A DNA stretch of 46,411 bases from Syntrophomonadaceae bacterium (GTDB lineage Bacteria; Bacillota; Dethiobacteria; DTU022; PWGO01). Both the position numbers and the translations under genes were made by a program. Under the pieces are notes generated by a model that saw nothing but the letters and a program-made list of their open reading frames with translations, did no database searches and was not told the DNA's origin. The stretch spans positions 1 through 46,411 of the forward strand of contig PWGO01000175.1 in NCBI GenBank assembly GCA_003554525.1, given 5' to 3'. This document shows, piece by piece, positions 1 to 10,047 of the stretch (position 1 is the first letter of the stretch; every line of letters starts with the position of its first letter).

Positions 1-56
1 ATTCTGTAGTATTCTTCATCTGTTCTTTTAACAAACTTTGGCAAGAAGTCTCCCAC
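1..56 (-). CDS. 5' end of an unidentified gene downstream of eno (runs off the window)
   Basis: A reading frame starts with GTG at 56-54 and stays open to the window edge, giving MGDFLPKFVKRTDEEYYR. A weak purine-rich AGGAAAGAG lies about 8-10 nt upstream. The frame is also open back into the end of eno, so the start is uncertain. It follows eno by about 20 nt and would be the next gene of the glycolytic operon. Too little is present to name it. Confidence 0.35.
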   Translation of the reverse strand, partial: MGDFLPKFVKRTDEEYYR

Positions 57-76
57 CTCTAGGCTCTTTCCTGCCT

Positions 77-1354
<1,278 letters not shown>

Positions 1355-1387
1355 CTATCTCACCTCCGTATGTATTTATCAGCCAGG

Positions 1388-2962
1388 TTATCCCTGAACA
1401 ATATTTCCTGCTCTGTTCTGGAGAAGGCTCTTTCCTGTCATTTCTCCGGGAATATCAAGACCGCATAGCTCCAGGAGTGTAGGAGCTATATCGGCAAGTT
1501 TCCCTCCCTGCTTTAATAAAAGATGGGCGTGTTCCCCTATCAGTAAAAAAGGCACTTTGTTGGTGGTATGTGCCGTGTGCGGCTCTCCTGTCTCTTTTTC
1601 TATCATTTTTTCCGCGTTCCCGTGGTCGCCCGTTATCAAAACGAAGTACCCTTCCTTAAGGGCTGTTTCCACCGTGAGGCCTACTTCCCGGTCTACCACT
1701 TCTACAGCTTTAACAGCCGCTTCCATAATACCGGAATGTCCTACCATGTCGGCATTGGCAAAGTTAACTACTACCAGGGGGTGCCTGCCCTGCTGTAGAA
1801 TTTCCCTGGCTTTTTCCCCAACTTCAGGGGCACTCATTTCTGGCTGCAAGTCGTAAGTAGCTACCCGGGGCGAGGGAATAAGGCAGCGTTCTTCTTTGGT
1901 AAAAGGTTCTTCCCTGCCACCATTCAAGAAAAAAGTAACGTGTGCATACTTTTCTGTTTCTGCCAGCCTCAACTGGGAATATCCCTTTTTTGCTGTCCAC
2001 TCCCCCAGGGTATTTTTTAAGTATTGAGGGGGAAAGGCTACCGGAACCGGGAATTCCACGTCGTATTCCGTAAAACTTACCATGTGCGGAAAAGCAGGTT
2101 TTTCCCCGCGGTTAAACTCTTCAAAGCTTTCTTCAAAGAAAGCCCGGGTTATCTGCCTCATTCTATCGGGACGGAAATTAAACATTACCAGGGAATCTTC
2201 GGAAGAAACCCTGATTATTTCATTTTCTTCTTCTCCTCCTTCAATTACCGTGGGAACAACGAATTCGTCGTTTTCCCCCCGTTCATAAGCCTGAAATACA
2301 GCAGAGATGGGATCCGGTGCTTTTAACCCTTCCCTGTAAACAAAAGCCTGGTACGCCAGGGAAGTGCGCTCCCACCGCTTATCCCGGTCCATGGCATAAT
2401 ATCTTCCGGAGACGGTGGCAATACTACCTGTTTTATTTTTTTCACAGTAGTCCATTAAATCCCGTATGTACTCTTCCGCACTGGTCGGGGGCACATCCCT
2501 GCCGTCCAGTATAGCATGAATATACACCCGGGGCAGGCCCTGTTCTTTAGCCCAGCAAAGAAGGGCTTTCAAATGGTTTAAATGGCTGTGTACACCCCCG
2601 TCCGATACCAGGCCCATTAGATGAAGCGAGGAATTGTTCCGGGCGGCATTCTTTATGGCTCCTTCCAGCACTTCGTTTTTATAAAATTCACCGGTCTCTA
2701 TAGATTTATCTATACGAGATATTTCCTGGTATACTATTTTCCCCGCTCCAATATTTAAATGGCCTACTTCGGAGTTGCCCATCTGGCCCGTGGGCAAACC
2801 TACGGATTCTCCTGAAGCCTCCAGCAGCGTGTCGGGGTAATGCTCCCGGTAATAGTCCATGGCCGGGGTAGCAGCCCGGGCTACGGCGTTACCTTCCGAA
2901 TCCGCTTGACAGCCCCATCCGTCCAGTATGATCAGCATAACAGGCTGCATCTGTTCACTCAA
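1388..2962 (-). CDS. gpmI: 2,3-bisphosphoglycerate-independent phosphoglycerate mutase
   Basis: Interconverts 3- and 2-phosphoglycerate without a bisphosphoglycerate cofactor, using two Mn ions and a phosphoserine intermediate. The 524-residue protein starts with the alkaline-phosphatase-superfamily metal motif ILDGWG (D14) and has the nucleophile Ser64 in MGNSEVGHLN. Further metal ligands are in NFANADMVGHSG and GDHGNAEKM near the C-terminus. The called start is TTG at 2962-2960, just after the tpiA stop, with a GGAGGCGGG-like site before it; the ATG four codons later is an alternative. The 1-nt gap to tpiA implies translational coupling. Confidence 0.96.
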   Translation of the reverse strand: MSEQMQPVMLIILDGWGCQADSEGNAVARAATPAMDYYREHYPDTLLEASGESVGLPTGQMGNSEVGHLNIGAGKIVYQEISRIDKSIETGEFYKNEVLEGAIKNAARNNSSLHLMGLVSDGGVHSHLNHLKALLCWAKEQGLPRVYIHAILDGRDVPPTSAEEYIRDLMDYCEKNKTGSIATVSGRYYAMDRDKRWERTSLAYQAFVYREGLKAPDPISAVFQAYERGENDEFVVPTVIEGGEEENEIIRVSSEDSLVMFNFRPDRMRQITRAFFEESFEEFNRGEKPAFPHMVSFTEYDVEFPVPVAFPPQYLKNTLGEWTAKKGYSQLRLAETEKYAHVTFFLNGGREEPFTKEERCLIPSPRVATYDLQPEMSAPEVGEKAREILQQGRHPLVVVNFANADMVGHSGIMEAAVKAVEVVDREVGLTVETALKEGYFVLITGDHGNAEKMIEKETGEPHTAHTTNKVPFLLIGEHAHLLLKQGGKLADIAPTLLELCGLDIPGEMTGKSLLQNRAGNIVQG

Positions 2963-2963
2963 T

Positions 2964-3719
2964 TTAACCCGCCTCCTGTGCCGCTTTAATCAGGCCTATA
3001 AAAGAATCCGGCTTGAGACTTGCGCCTCCAACCAGCGCTCCCTGAATTTGAGGCAGCGTGGTAAAACCGGCAATATTTCCTTCTTTTACGCTGCCGCCAT
3101 AAAGGATATTTGTTTTATCTCCCAGGTCGCTGTCAAATTCATCCAGGGTGCGACGTATAGTTTCTGCAGCCTCGCGGGCATCCTCGGGGTAAGCGGCCCT
3201 GCCGGTTCCTATCGCCCATACCGGCTCGTAAGCTATCACCATCTTCTGCAAAACATTCAAGTCTACCTCTTGAAGCCCCTGCCTGACCTGCCTTTTTAGC
3301 ACTTCGCCCGTTCTGCCTTCGTCCCTTTCCTGTTCCGTCTCCCCTACGCAAAAGATGGGTGCCAGGTTGTAGTCCGCCAGGACTTTCATCTTGCGATTAA
3401 TCACCTGGTCCGTTTCTCCCATCACATGCCGCCTTTCCGAGTGTCCCAGGACCACATAACGCACCCCGGCATCTTCCAGCATTATAGGGGAAACTTCCCC
3501 GGTAAAAGCTCCTTCTTTTTCCCAGTGCATGTTTTGTGCTCCCAGGCGGAAATTGCCTTCCGCCTGCTTTTCCCCCGCTTCGTAGAGGAAAGTAAACGGG
3601 GGGCAGATCACTGCCTGTATTCCTTCCCGGATTTCACCACTCCGCGATACAAACTCCTTCAGAAACTCCAGCGTTTCTTCCCGAGTTTTATGCATCTTCC
3701 AGTTTGCAGCAATAATCAT
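2964..3719 (-). CDS. tpiA: Triosephosphate isomerase
   Basis: Interconverts dihydroxyacetone phosphate and glyceraldehyde 3-phosphate. It is 251 residues, a standard TIM length. The catalytic residues are visible: N6 and K8 in AANWKMH, H93 in GHSERR, E165 in AYEPVWAIGTG, followed by the phosphate-gripping loop and the GGSV and GGASL phosphate loops. The ATG has GGAGGAGG about 13 nt upstream, a rather long spacing. A short tandem repeat lies 50 nt upstream, in the gap after pgk. It is tightly followed by gpmI. Confidence 0.97.
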   Translation of the reverse strand: MIIAANWKMHKTREETLEFLKEFVSRSGEIREGIQAVICPPFTFLYEAGEKQAEGNFRLGAQNMHWEKEGAFTGEVSPIMLEDAGVRYVVLGHSERRHVMGETDQVINRKMKVLADYNLAPIFCVGETEQERDEGRTGEVLKRQVRQGLQEVDLNVLQKMVIAYEPVWAIGTGRAAYPEDAREAAETIRRTLDEFDSDLGDKTNILYGGSVKEGNIAGFTTLPQIQGALVGGASLKPDSFIGLIKAAQEAG

Positions 3720-3770
3720 TTTATCTCTTCAACCTCCTCCCAAAAGTTTCTCCCGGCATACATATTCGCA

Positions 3771-3822
3771 AGGAAAGCAAAGGAAAGCAAAGGAAAGCAA
3801 AGGAAAAGAAAGCAAAGCAAAC
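3771..3822. repeat. Decamer tandem repeat in the pgk-tpiA gap
   Basis: AGGAAAGCAA is present three times exactly (3771-3800) and then decays into AGGAAAAGAAAGCAAAGCAA. It lies 51 bp upstream of the tpiA start. The rest of the 206-bp pgk-tpiA gap holds an imperfect stem-loop at about 3833-3874 with AAGCTT outer arms and CCCCTGGG/CCCTGGGG inner arms. A 66-codon frame crosses the array but has low-complexity composition and is not called. Confidence 0.85.
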
Positions 3823-3925
3823 TTCTCCATAAGCTTCGCAAATCCCCTGGGCCAGCTACCCTGGGGAAGCTTTCCTTTTCCCTCACTGCTCATTCTCCAG
3901 GCCAGAGCCCGGTGGCGTAACTTCA

Positions 3926-5113
3926 TCAAGAATACATGTCCTGCAGGGCTTTTATACCCGGCAGATCACCCTTCTCCCAAAACTCCAGGGTGGCTCCCCC
4001 TCCTGTAGAAACATAATCCACTCCCTGTATCAGGTTGAGATTTTCAAAAGCCGAAACAGTATCTCCTCCTCCCAGCAAAAGAAACGCCCTGCTGTCTACC
4101 GCAGCCCGGGCCAGTATCTCCGTGCCACGGTGAAAAGGTGGAACTTCAAAAACTCCAAGCGGACCATTCCAGACTATCATTTCACTTTTCCGGATTACCT
4201 CCTCATAGACCTCCATTGTACTGGAACCCACGTCCACAGCCCTGTCTTCACCGGAAAGGGAATTAACCGGGACTTCCCGTTGCGAAGCGCCTTCTTCTAC
4301 GGAGTCAGCTGCTACGAGATCACGGGGAAGATAAACCCGGGCCCGGCTTTGCTCAAAAAGCCCGAGCAATTCCCTGGCATCTTCCAGGCTGTCTTCTTCA
4401 TAAAATGAAGACCCTGGAGAATAGCCCTGTGCCACCAGGAAAGTATTGGCCATACCTCCCCCGATAAGCAGGTAGTCAGCCGTCTGCAGGAAGCGTTTTA
4501 TGACTCCTAATTTATCGGAAACTTTGGCACCTCCCATGACCACCGTAAGTGGCCGCCGCGGTTCTTCCAAACAGCCCTGCAGGGTATCCACTTCTTTTTC
4601 CAACAGAAGCCCGGCCACGGAAGGTAAAAAACCGGTAATTCCTTCCGTTGAAGCATGAGCCCGGTGCGCCGTTCCAAAGGCATCATTAACATAAATTTCC
4701 CCCAGCCGGGACAGCTGCTTCGCCAGCCCGGGATCGTTTTTTTCTTCCCCGGGTTCAAACCGCACATTTTCTAAAAGAAGCACTTCTCCCTGCGATAAGG
4801 AGTTTACTACCCCGGCAACCCTGTCACCCACAACTTCATCTACCTTGGTGACTTTTTTGCCCAGGAGCTCTTCCAGCTTTTCAGCCACCGGGTCCAGCTT
4901 CAGCTCTTCCTTCTTTTCTCCCTTGGGACGGCCCAGATGAGAAATCAAAACCAGGCTTGCGTTCCGTTCCAAAAGATAGCGTATGGTAGGCAGTGACAAC
5001 CTTATGCGCGTATCATCCTGGACTTTGCCATCCTTCAACGGCACGTTGTAATCCACCCTTACCAGCACTTTTTTATTTTCCACGGGAATATCCCGCACCG
5101 TCTTTTTGTTCAT
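3926..5113 (-). CDS. pgk: Phosphoglycerate kinase
   Basis: Transfers the acyl phosphate of 1,3-bisphosphoglycerate to ADP. It is 395 residues, a normal length. Visible features are the N-terminal substrate loop RVDYNVPLKDG (about 19-29), ISHLGRPKG (about 58-66), the hinge region, MGGAKVSDKLGV, the nucleotide-site motif VWNGPLGVFE and the C-terminal phosphate loop GGGDTVSA. The start is ATG with GGGGTG 7 nt upstream. In many Firmicutes gap directly precedes pgk; here the upstream neighbour is whiA, 68 nt away, with no gap gene between. Confidence 0.97.
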   Translation of the reverse strand: MNKKTVRDIPVENKKVLVRVDYNVPLKDGKVQDDTRIRLSLPTIRYLLERNASLVLISHLGRPKGEKKEELKLDPVAEKLEELLGKKVTKVDEVVGDRVAGVVNSLSQGEVLLLENVRFEPGEEKNDPGLAKQLSRLGEIYVNDAFGTAHRAHASTEGITGFLPSVAGLLLEKEVDTLQGCLEEPRRPLTVVMGGAKVSDKLGVIKRFLQTADYLLIGGGMANTFLVAQGYSPGSSFYEEDSLEDARELLGLFEQSRARVYLPRDLVAADSVEEGASQREVPVNSLSGEDRAVDVGSSTMEVYEEVIRKSEMIVWNGPLGVFEVPPFHRGTEILARAAVDSRAFLLLGGGDTVSAFENLNLIQGVDYVSTGGGATLEFWEKGDLPGIKALQDMYS

Positions 5114-5181
5114 TTTAATTCACCCCATATATAAAATTACCTTTACCCCGATATTTATTCGATAACATCTCCTAAAATCCT

Positions 5182-6135
5182 TTAAAGCTTCCTGGAGATC
5201 TGTTCCATTTTCCTGAAGCGGTGGTTCATCCCGGACTTCCCCAACGGGGGGTGCATCATTTCTCCCAGCTCTTTCAGGGACGCTTCCGGGTAATTGCGCC
5301 TTAGCCTGGCTACCTCCCGGAGGCTGCCGGGGAGATTTTCCAGACCCATGAGGCGTTCTATTTTGTCAATAACCTGCAGCTGGTACCGGGAAGCCTGCAA
5401 TGATTTATCCAGGTTGGCCGTTTCACAGTTAACCACGCGGTTTACCTGGTTGCGCATGCTTTTAAATACCCGCTGGTTTTCTACCTGCAGAAGGGAATGG
5501 TGTGCTTTAATAACCCGCAAAAATTCGGTGATGGAATCTGCATTTTTTACATACGTGTAATAACCGTTTTTACGCTTGCGAACCGCAGCTTCAATATTAA
5601 ATTTGTACATTATCATCTTTATCACCCGGGCGTATTCTTCATACTCTGAAAATATTTCCAGATGGTAACCAGAGCGGGGAGAGCTTAAATAGCCGGCAGC
5701 TATAAAAGCACCTCTTAAGTAGCTGCGCCTGCAACAACGCGATAAATTAAAGTTTTCCGAAGTAAACAGGCCCGGTTCCCGGGAAGATTCTTCTTTTATA
5801 TTAATTGAGGGCAGCAGGTTTTCTATCCGGGAAGCTTCCTGCACCCGGAGGATAAAATAAGAGGTTTCCATCCGGCTGCCCCGGTAATGAATCACCTGGG
5901 GAGGTGTACCACCGATCTCCTTGACCAAACTAAAAAAGTGCCTGGCCACAGGCGAACCTTCTACTACTACGTCAAGGGTAGGTTTTTTATTGCTAATAAT
6001 AATATAACCCCTGAAATGCACAAAAGCAGACAGTTCGGCTTGCCTGCAGCAGGAACGCTCCGGCCAGTTCCTGGTAAGTTCACTTTTTACCTGCCTGGAA
6101 AATGATTCCGTAGAAGCAGGAAACACGTTTATCAC
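5182..6135 (-). CDS. whiA: WhiA-family DNA-binding protein (YvcL)
   Basis: WhiA is a fused LAGLIDADG-like plus helix-turn-helix protein. It is a sporulation regulator in actinobacteria and is linked to cell division and chromosome segregation in Firmicutes. The 317-residue protein shows the family start FSRQVKSELTR at 12-22, CCRQAELSAF, LFTSENFNLSRCCRRSYLRGAF, and a C-terminal HTH region RNYPEASLKELGEMMHPPLGKSGMNHRFRK. The called start is GTG at 6135-6133, which gives about 11 residues more than usual before the conserved part; a second GTG at codon 4 is possible. It follows rapZ by 76 nt with no yvcK between, and a heptamer array abuts the start. Confidence 0.92.
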   Translation of the reverse strand: MINVFPASTESFSRQVKSELTRNWPERSCCRQAELSAFVHFRGYIIISNKKPTLDVVVEGSPVARHFFSLVKEIGGTPPQVIHYRGSRMETSYFILRVQEASRIENLLPSINIKEESSREPGLFTSENFNLSRCCRRSYLRGAFIAAGYLSSPRSGYHLEIFSEYEEYARVIKMIMYKFNIEAAVRKRKNGYYTYVKNADSITEFLRVIKAHHSLLQVENQRVFKSMRNQVNRVVNCETANLDKSLQASRYQLQVIDKIERLMGLENLPGSLREVARLRRNYPEASLKELGEMMHPPLGKSGMNHRFRKMEQISRKL

Positions 6136-6136
6136 C

Positions 6137-6164
6137 CGCTTTCCGCTTTCCGCTTTCCGCTTTC
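6137..6164 (-). repeat. Four GAAAGCG heptamers abutting the whiA start
   Basis: Read on the minus strand, GAAAGCG is repeated four times without interruption and ends one base before the whiA GTG. An ATG at 6166-6164 opens immediately before the array and reads through it in a frame different from whiA: the distance from this ATG to the GTG is 31 nt. Losing one 7-nt unit would bring the ATG into the whiA frame. No strong ribosome binding site precedes this ATG. Confidence 0.9.
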
Positions 6165-6211
6165 ATAAACTGCTGGTAACTACCCGGTCATTTACTGCTA
6201 CACCCGCAGAC

Positions 6212-7078
6212 CTAAACTTTCTGCAAATCACGGTGTTCCACACTCAACCGAAAACCTTTATCTTCCAGGAAGCGTGCCGTTTCCTCGGCAACTGCTACGG
6301 AGCGGTGCCTGCCCCCGGTACATCCTACAGCTATCACCAGGTGGCTTTTGCCTTCTTTTACATAATGAGGCAGCAAAAACTCCAGGAGATCCACCAGTTT
6401 TTGGAAAAATTTGTGGGTCACCGACCATTTCCACAGGTAATTATAAACCTCCTGGTCATGGCCCGGCAGGGAGCGTAAATGTTCAACATAATGGGGATTG
6501 GGCAGAAACCTGACGTCGAAAACCAGGTCGGCATCCATGGGCAGCGAATATTTATAGCCAAAAGAAATAATGGTCACGTATACATTTTTTTCCCGGCGTT
6601 CCGGGGAATAAAGGTCAAATATCCTCTCTTTAAGCTGAGCAGGGGTGAGTGCAGAAGTATTTATGACGTTGTCAGCTTTACCCCGTATTTCGCTAAGCAT
6701 TTCCCTTTCACGAGAGATGGAATCACTAATAGCCCCGCCTTCAGCCAGGGGATGCTTTCTCCTGGTTTCCTTAAACCGCCGGACCAGGGCATCATCATCC
6801 GCCTCCAGAAACAGTATTTCATATTCAAAACCCATATTTTCCAGCTGGTCCAAAGATTCAAATAGCTGGGAAAAAAATTCGCCACCCCGTATGTCGGATA
6901 CCAGGGCTACCCGGTTAATTTTACCTTCCGACTGCATGCACATTTCCGCAAACTTGGGGATAAAAGATGGGGGAAGATTGTCCACACAAAAATAGCCCAG
7001 ATCTTCCAAAAAACCTACAGCGTTACTTTTTCCTGCTCCGGAAAGCCCGGTAATCAAAAGAAACTGCACCTGTTGCAT
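6212..7078 (-). CDS. rapZ: RapZ/YvcJ-family P-loop nucleotide-binding protein
   Basis: This family binds nucleotides through a Walker A motif. In Enterobacteria it is the RNase adapter that controls glucosamine-6-phosphate synthase mRNA; in Bacillus (YvcJ) it affects competence. The 288-residue protein has GLSGAGKS at 11-18, FCVDNLPP, the LVSDIRGG segment, ISFGYKYSLPMDADLVFDVRFLPNP in the middle and the family-typical GCTGGRHRSVAVAE near the C-terminus. The ATG has GGAG 8 nt upstream. It lies between thiL (20 nt) and whiA (76 nt). The RNA-adapter role is proven only in a distant group, so the function here is inferred. Confidence 0.94.
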   Translation of the reverse strand: MQQVQFLLITGLSGAGKSNAVGFLEDLGYFCVDNLPPSFIPKFAEMCMQSEGKINRVALVSDIRGGEFFSQLFESLDQLENMGFEYEILFLEADDDALVRRFKETRRKHPLAEGGAISDSISREREMLSEIRGKADNVINTSALTPAQLKERIFDLYSPERREKNVYVTIISFGYKYSLPMDADLVFDVRFLPNPHYVEHLRSLPGHDQEVYNYLWKWSVTHKFFQKLVDLLEFLLPHYVKEGKSHLVIAVGCTGGRHRSVAVAEETARFLEDKGFRLSVEHRDLQKV

Positions 7079-7098
7079 TTTTATGGCTCCTTTTTACT

Positions 7099-8133
7099 TC
7101 AGGTAAAGTGGCGGTAGCAACGCCCCGGGTCTATAACGCTTTCCGCCCCGCTTTTATTTATAAGGATCATTCCCTTTTCGGGACCCGTTACTTCTCCTAT
7201 AACCACAGCAGGGGTGCCAGTTTCAACTTCAAGAGACTGCTTTAAGCTATCCACATACTGCTGCGGAACTGTAAACAAAAGCTCGTAGTCTTCTCCCCCG
7301 TACAGGAGCCAATCCTGCAAGGAATGGCCTGCCTTTTCTGCCAGCAATTCCGCTTCCGGGCGGTAAGGGAGAAGATTATAATCCACACGTGCTCCAGTAT
7401 TGCTGGCGGCACAGATACCTCTAAGACCGGCGGCCAGCCCGTCACTTAAATCTATCATGGCTCCCACCCGGGAGTTTCTTAAAACTGCAGCTTCCCGGTA
7501 CCTGGGAACCGGCCTCAAATGGGCCTGTATTAACGGATTTGCCCTGCTTTTTTCCATTATACCCCGCATGGAAGCTTCTTGAAACCAGTAAAGCCCTGCC
7601 GCAGAAGATCCCAGCTCCCCTGTTACCAGTATACAGTCTCCCTTAGAAGCCGAGAACCGGCAAATCAGTTGCTGAGGGAAAACTTCACCCATGACAAAAA
7701 CATCTACTACGATAGTGGAAGAAGAAGTGGTATCGCCGCCCACTACAGCCACCCCCGCCTCGCGGGCCAACTCCAGCATTCCCCGGTAAAAATCCTCCCA
7801 GAAATGCAGTGTGGTCTCGGCAGGGATCGCCAGTGAAACCATGGCCCACCGGGCCGTAGCGCCCATTGCCGCCATATCACTAAGGTTAATGGCCAGGGCC
7901 TTGTAGCCCAAATCCCGCGGGTGGGTATAAGACAGGTCAAAGTGCCTGCCCTCTATCATCATATCACATGAGCTTACCAGGTAGCGGTCCGGTCCGGTTT
8001 CCATCACTGCGGCATCATCTCCCACGCCGCAAACTACTTTTCCCTCGCTTCCCTGCTGCGGCATTGAGGTGCCCAGCATATCATGAAGTCGGCGTACCAG
8101 TTCTTCTTCGCTGCAGTCTTTAATTTTTACCAA
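7099..8133 (-). CDS. thiL: Thiamine-monophosphate kinase
   Basis: Phosphorylates thiamine monophosphate to thiamine diphosphate, the cofactor needed for example by the transketolase encoded at 26.4-28.2 kb. The 344-residue protein shows the AIR-synthase/ThiL fold motifs CGVGDDAAVM near residues 35-44, SCDMMIEGRHFD, INLSDMAAMGA, VVGGDTTSS and the later IDLSDGLAAGL and YGGEDYELLFTV. The start is TTG at 8133-8131, 8 nt after AAAGGAGA. It sits between a PHP hydrolase and rapZ and is likely co-transcribed with them. Confidence 0.95.
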   Translation of the reverse strand: MVKIKDCSEEELVRRLHDMLGTSMPQQGSEGKVVCGVGDDAAVMETGPDRYLVSSCDMMIEGRHFDLSYTHPRDLGYKALAINLSDMAAMGATARWAMVSLAIPAETTLHFWEDFYRGMLELAREAGVAVVGGDTTSSSTIVVDVFVMGEVFPQQLICRFSASKGDCILVTGELGSSAAGLYWFQEASMRGIMEKSRANPLIQAHLRPVPRYREAAVLRNSRVGAMIDLSDGLAAGLRGICAASNTGARVDYNLLPYRPEAELLAEKAGHSLQDWLLYGGEDYELLFTVPQQYVDSLKQSLEVETGTPAVVIGEVTGPEKGMILINKSGAESVIDPGRCYRHFT

Positions 8134-8171
8134 CCTGCAACTCTCCTTTACCCGCTCCCACAGTTTACAGT

Positions 8172-8915
8172 TTAATCCTGTCCCCTGCCTGTCCTTTCCC
8201 TGCGCCGATTCAAAAAGTTAATAATCTCCTCCTGGCGTGTGTTTATTACCAGGTTCTCAGGAACATTTAACTCCCCCAGAAGTGTAAGGGCTTTTTGCCA
8301 CTCTCCGACTGCATCGTGAAAGTGGGCATCGCTGTTTACCACCATTTTTACCCCTGCATCCCTGGACAGGCGGGCAATTTTTCGGCAGTTTTCTTCGCTG
8401 CCGCTCCTTACCTTAAACGAGCTGTTGTTTATTTCCAGCACCTTGCCTTCTTCCCAGGCTTTTTCCACCAGCTTTTCAGCCATTACCGGAAACTCCGGGT
8501 TGCCGGGATGAGCTATCCCATCCACAGAAGGCTTCTTAAGTGCACCAATCATGGCCTTAGTATTTACCGCCTCTTCTGCCGGCTCAAAACAGTAAGGATG
8601 CATGGAAGCCCACACCAGGTCCATATTCTGCAAGTAGTTTTCCGGCAAGTCAAGTTGCCCCGCTTCATCTATTATATTGGCTTCAACCCCGTACAAAAGT
8701 TTTACGCCGTAAAGCTGCCGGGGCAAGATCTCCAGGTTGCCAAAATGGTAACGGTGCGGACCTCCCGGCAGGGAAGGACCGTGGTCGGTTATAGCAACCA
8801 TAAGGAGTCCTTTTCGAGCCGCCGCCTGGGCAATCTCATCTATAGTGCTGTAGGCATGGCCACTGGCCACGGTATGGGTATGCAGATCAGCCACTGGCTT
8901 CCAACCGGTATCCAT
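8172..8915 (-). CDS. PHP-domain phosphatase, YcdX-like
   Basis: A stand-alone PHP-domain metal-dependent phosphoesterase of 247 residues. The metal-binding motifs are visible: DLHTHT at 10-15, TDHGPS, a Glu in YGVEANI, HPG at about 137 and the terminal NSDAHF. The layout matches the YcdX type rather than histidinol phosphatase. The substrate is unknown. The ATG has AGGAG 8 nt upstream. A TTGACA hexamer lies at 8956-8951 but lacks a convincing -10, so no promoter is called. The neighbours give no specific pathway. Confidence 0.85.
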   Translation of the reverse strand: MDTGWKPVADLHTHTVASGHAYSTIDEIAQAAARKGLLMVAITDHGPSLPGGPHRYHFGNLEILPRQLYGVKLLYGVEANIIDEAGQLDLPENYLQNMDLVWASMHPYCFEPAEEAVNTKAMIGALKKPSVDGIAHPGNPEFPVMAEKLVEKAWEEGKVLEINNSSFKVRSGSEENCRKIARLSRDAGVKMVVNSDAHFHDAVGEWQKALTLLGELNVPENLVINTRQEEIINFLNRRRERTGRGQD

Positions 8916-9077
8916 AAAAATAACTCCTGTTTACAAATTTAAATTGATGCTGTCAAGAACTCCGCTTGCAAACTTGTTGGCAAAGTCAGATCCAGTGGAA
9001 GCAAATACTCCCCTTCCACCACTGCCTGGTAAAAACTTGCAACCAGTATGCCTCCGCTTACAGGCCTTTTGCTTTAG

Positions 9078-9893
9078 CTAGAGGCGGTTGACCACGTATT
9101 TCTCTATTACTTCCGCCACCCCATCTTCCCCGTGAGAAAGGGTTACCAGGTCCGCAACCTCTTTCACTTCCGGCCTGGCATTGCCTACTGCCACCCCCAG
9201 CCCGGCATATTCCAACATGTCTATATCATTATAGCTGTCTCCGAAAGCAATAACTTGCTCGCGGCTGATTCCCAGCTTACTTGACAAAAATTCCAGGGCC
9301 TGCCCCTTGGTGGCTTCAGGATGAGTAATCTCCAGGAAATTTGGCAGCGAACCCATTACTTTCAACCTGCTGCCATACTTCTGCTGCAAATACTGCTGCA
9401 AATCATCCAGCCAGCCATCCCAGTTAATCACCGTCAATTTGGCAGGTTTCTGTCTACACTGTTTCAAGTAGCCTGTTAACTCGCCTACCGGTTCCATTTC
9501 CACCGAGGAAATGGTTTTATAATAGCGGGTATAAACGTTGTGTTCTTTTACGCAAATCCGGTCTTCCAGGTAAAGGTTTACATGATAGCCCTTCTCCTGG
9601 CAGTCGTTAATAACCTCTAAAGCCAGGTCCTTTTCCAGCGGGCGGTAGTAAAGGGGTTCTTCCTGTTGCAAGGTGCGAATAAGAGCCCCATGATAAACAA
9701 TAACAGGTATATCCGACAACCCCAATTCCCTGGCATAAGGAAGGCAGGAGCGGAACATCCTGCCCGTAGCTATAGTTACATGAACCCCCTTCTGCCTGGC
9801 TTTTTTTAAAGCCAAGCGATTCCTTTCGGATATGCTCTGATCCTCTCCCAGCAAAGTATCGTCCAGGTCGAGTGCAATTAAACAGTAATCCAA
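9078..9893 (-). CDS. Cof-type HAD-IIB family hydrolase
   Basis: A haloacid-dehalogenase-superfamily sugar-phosphate phosphatase of 271 residues. Motif I is LDLDDTLL with D9 and D11, motif II is the Thr in TIATGR, motif III is the Lys in EATKG and motif IV is FGDSYNDIDML; a C2B cap lies between motifs II and III. The start is TTG at 9893-9891 with GGGAGG 5 nt upstream. Members usually act on sugar phosphates or flavin or pyridoxal phosphate; the substrate cannot be read from the sequence. It is the first gene after the mobile-element region, with a likely promoter at 9936-9944. Confidence 0.9.
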   Translation of the reverse strand: MDYCLIALDLDDTLLGEDQSISERNRLALKKARQKGVHVTIATGRMFRSCLPYARELGLSDIPVIVYHGALIRTLQQEEPLYYRPLEKDLALEVINDCQEKGYHVNLYLEDRICVKEHNVYTRYYKTISSVEMEPVGELTGYLKQCRQKPAKLTVINWDGWLDDLQQYLQQKYGSRLKVMGSLPNFLEITHPEATKGQALEFLSSKLGISREQVIAFGDSYNDIDMLEYAGLGVAVGNARPEVKEVADLVTLSHGEDGVAEVIEKYVVNRL

Positions 9894-9935
9894 TTTTTCC
9901 TCCCGTTACTGAAGTTTAACTTGCCGCGTAGCTAC

Positions 9936-9944
9936 ATTATAACA
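9936..9944 (-). promoter_or_regulatory. Extended -10 promoter element for the HAD gene
   Basis: On the minus strand TGTTATAAT forms an extended -10 (TG-N-TATAAT) about 43 nt upstream of the TTG start. The matching -35 is poor (GGGGCA at 17-nt spacing), which is acceptable for extended -10 promoters. It may drive HAD, PHP, thiL, rapZ, whiA and the glycolytic genes. Confidence 0.4.
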
Positions 9945-10047
9945 TAAAATTTTGGTTATGCCCCATTTAGTTAGCAAGCTGATGTTTCCCTGGCGATCTT
10001 GACCCGACAGGCGCTCTCAATTTAAAGCCTTTTTTATTTTTCTACTT

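Noticed and set aside
3729-3929. 66-codon minus-strand frame between pgk and tpiA
   Set aside because: It runs through the decamer array, is low-complexity and has no family resemblance.
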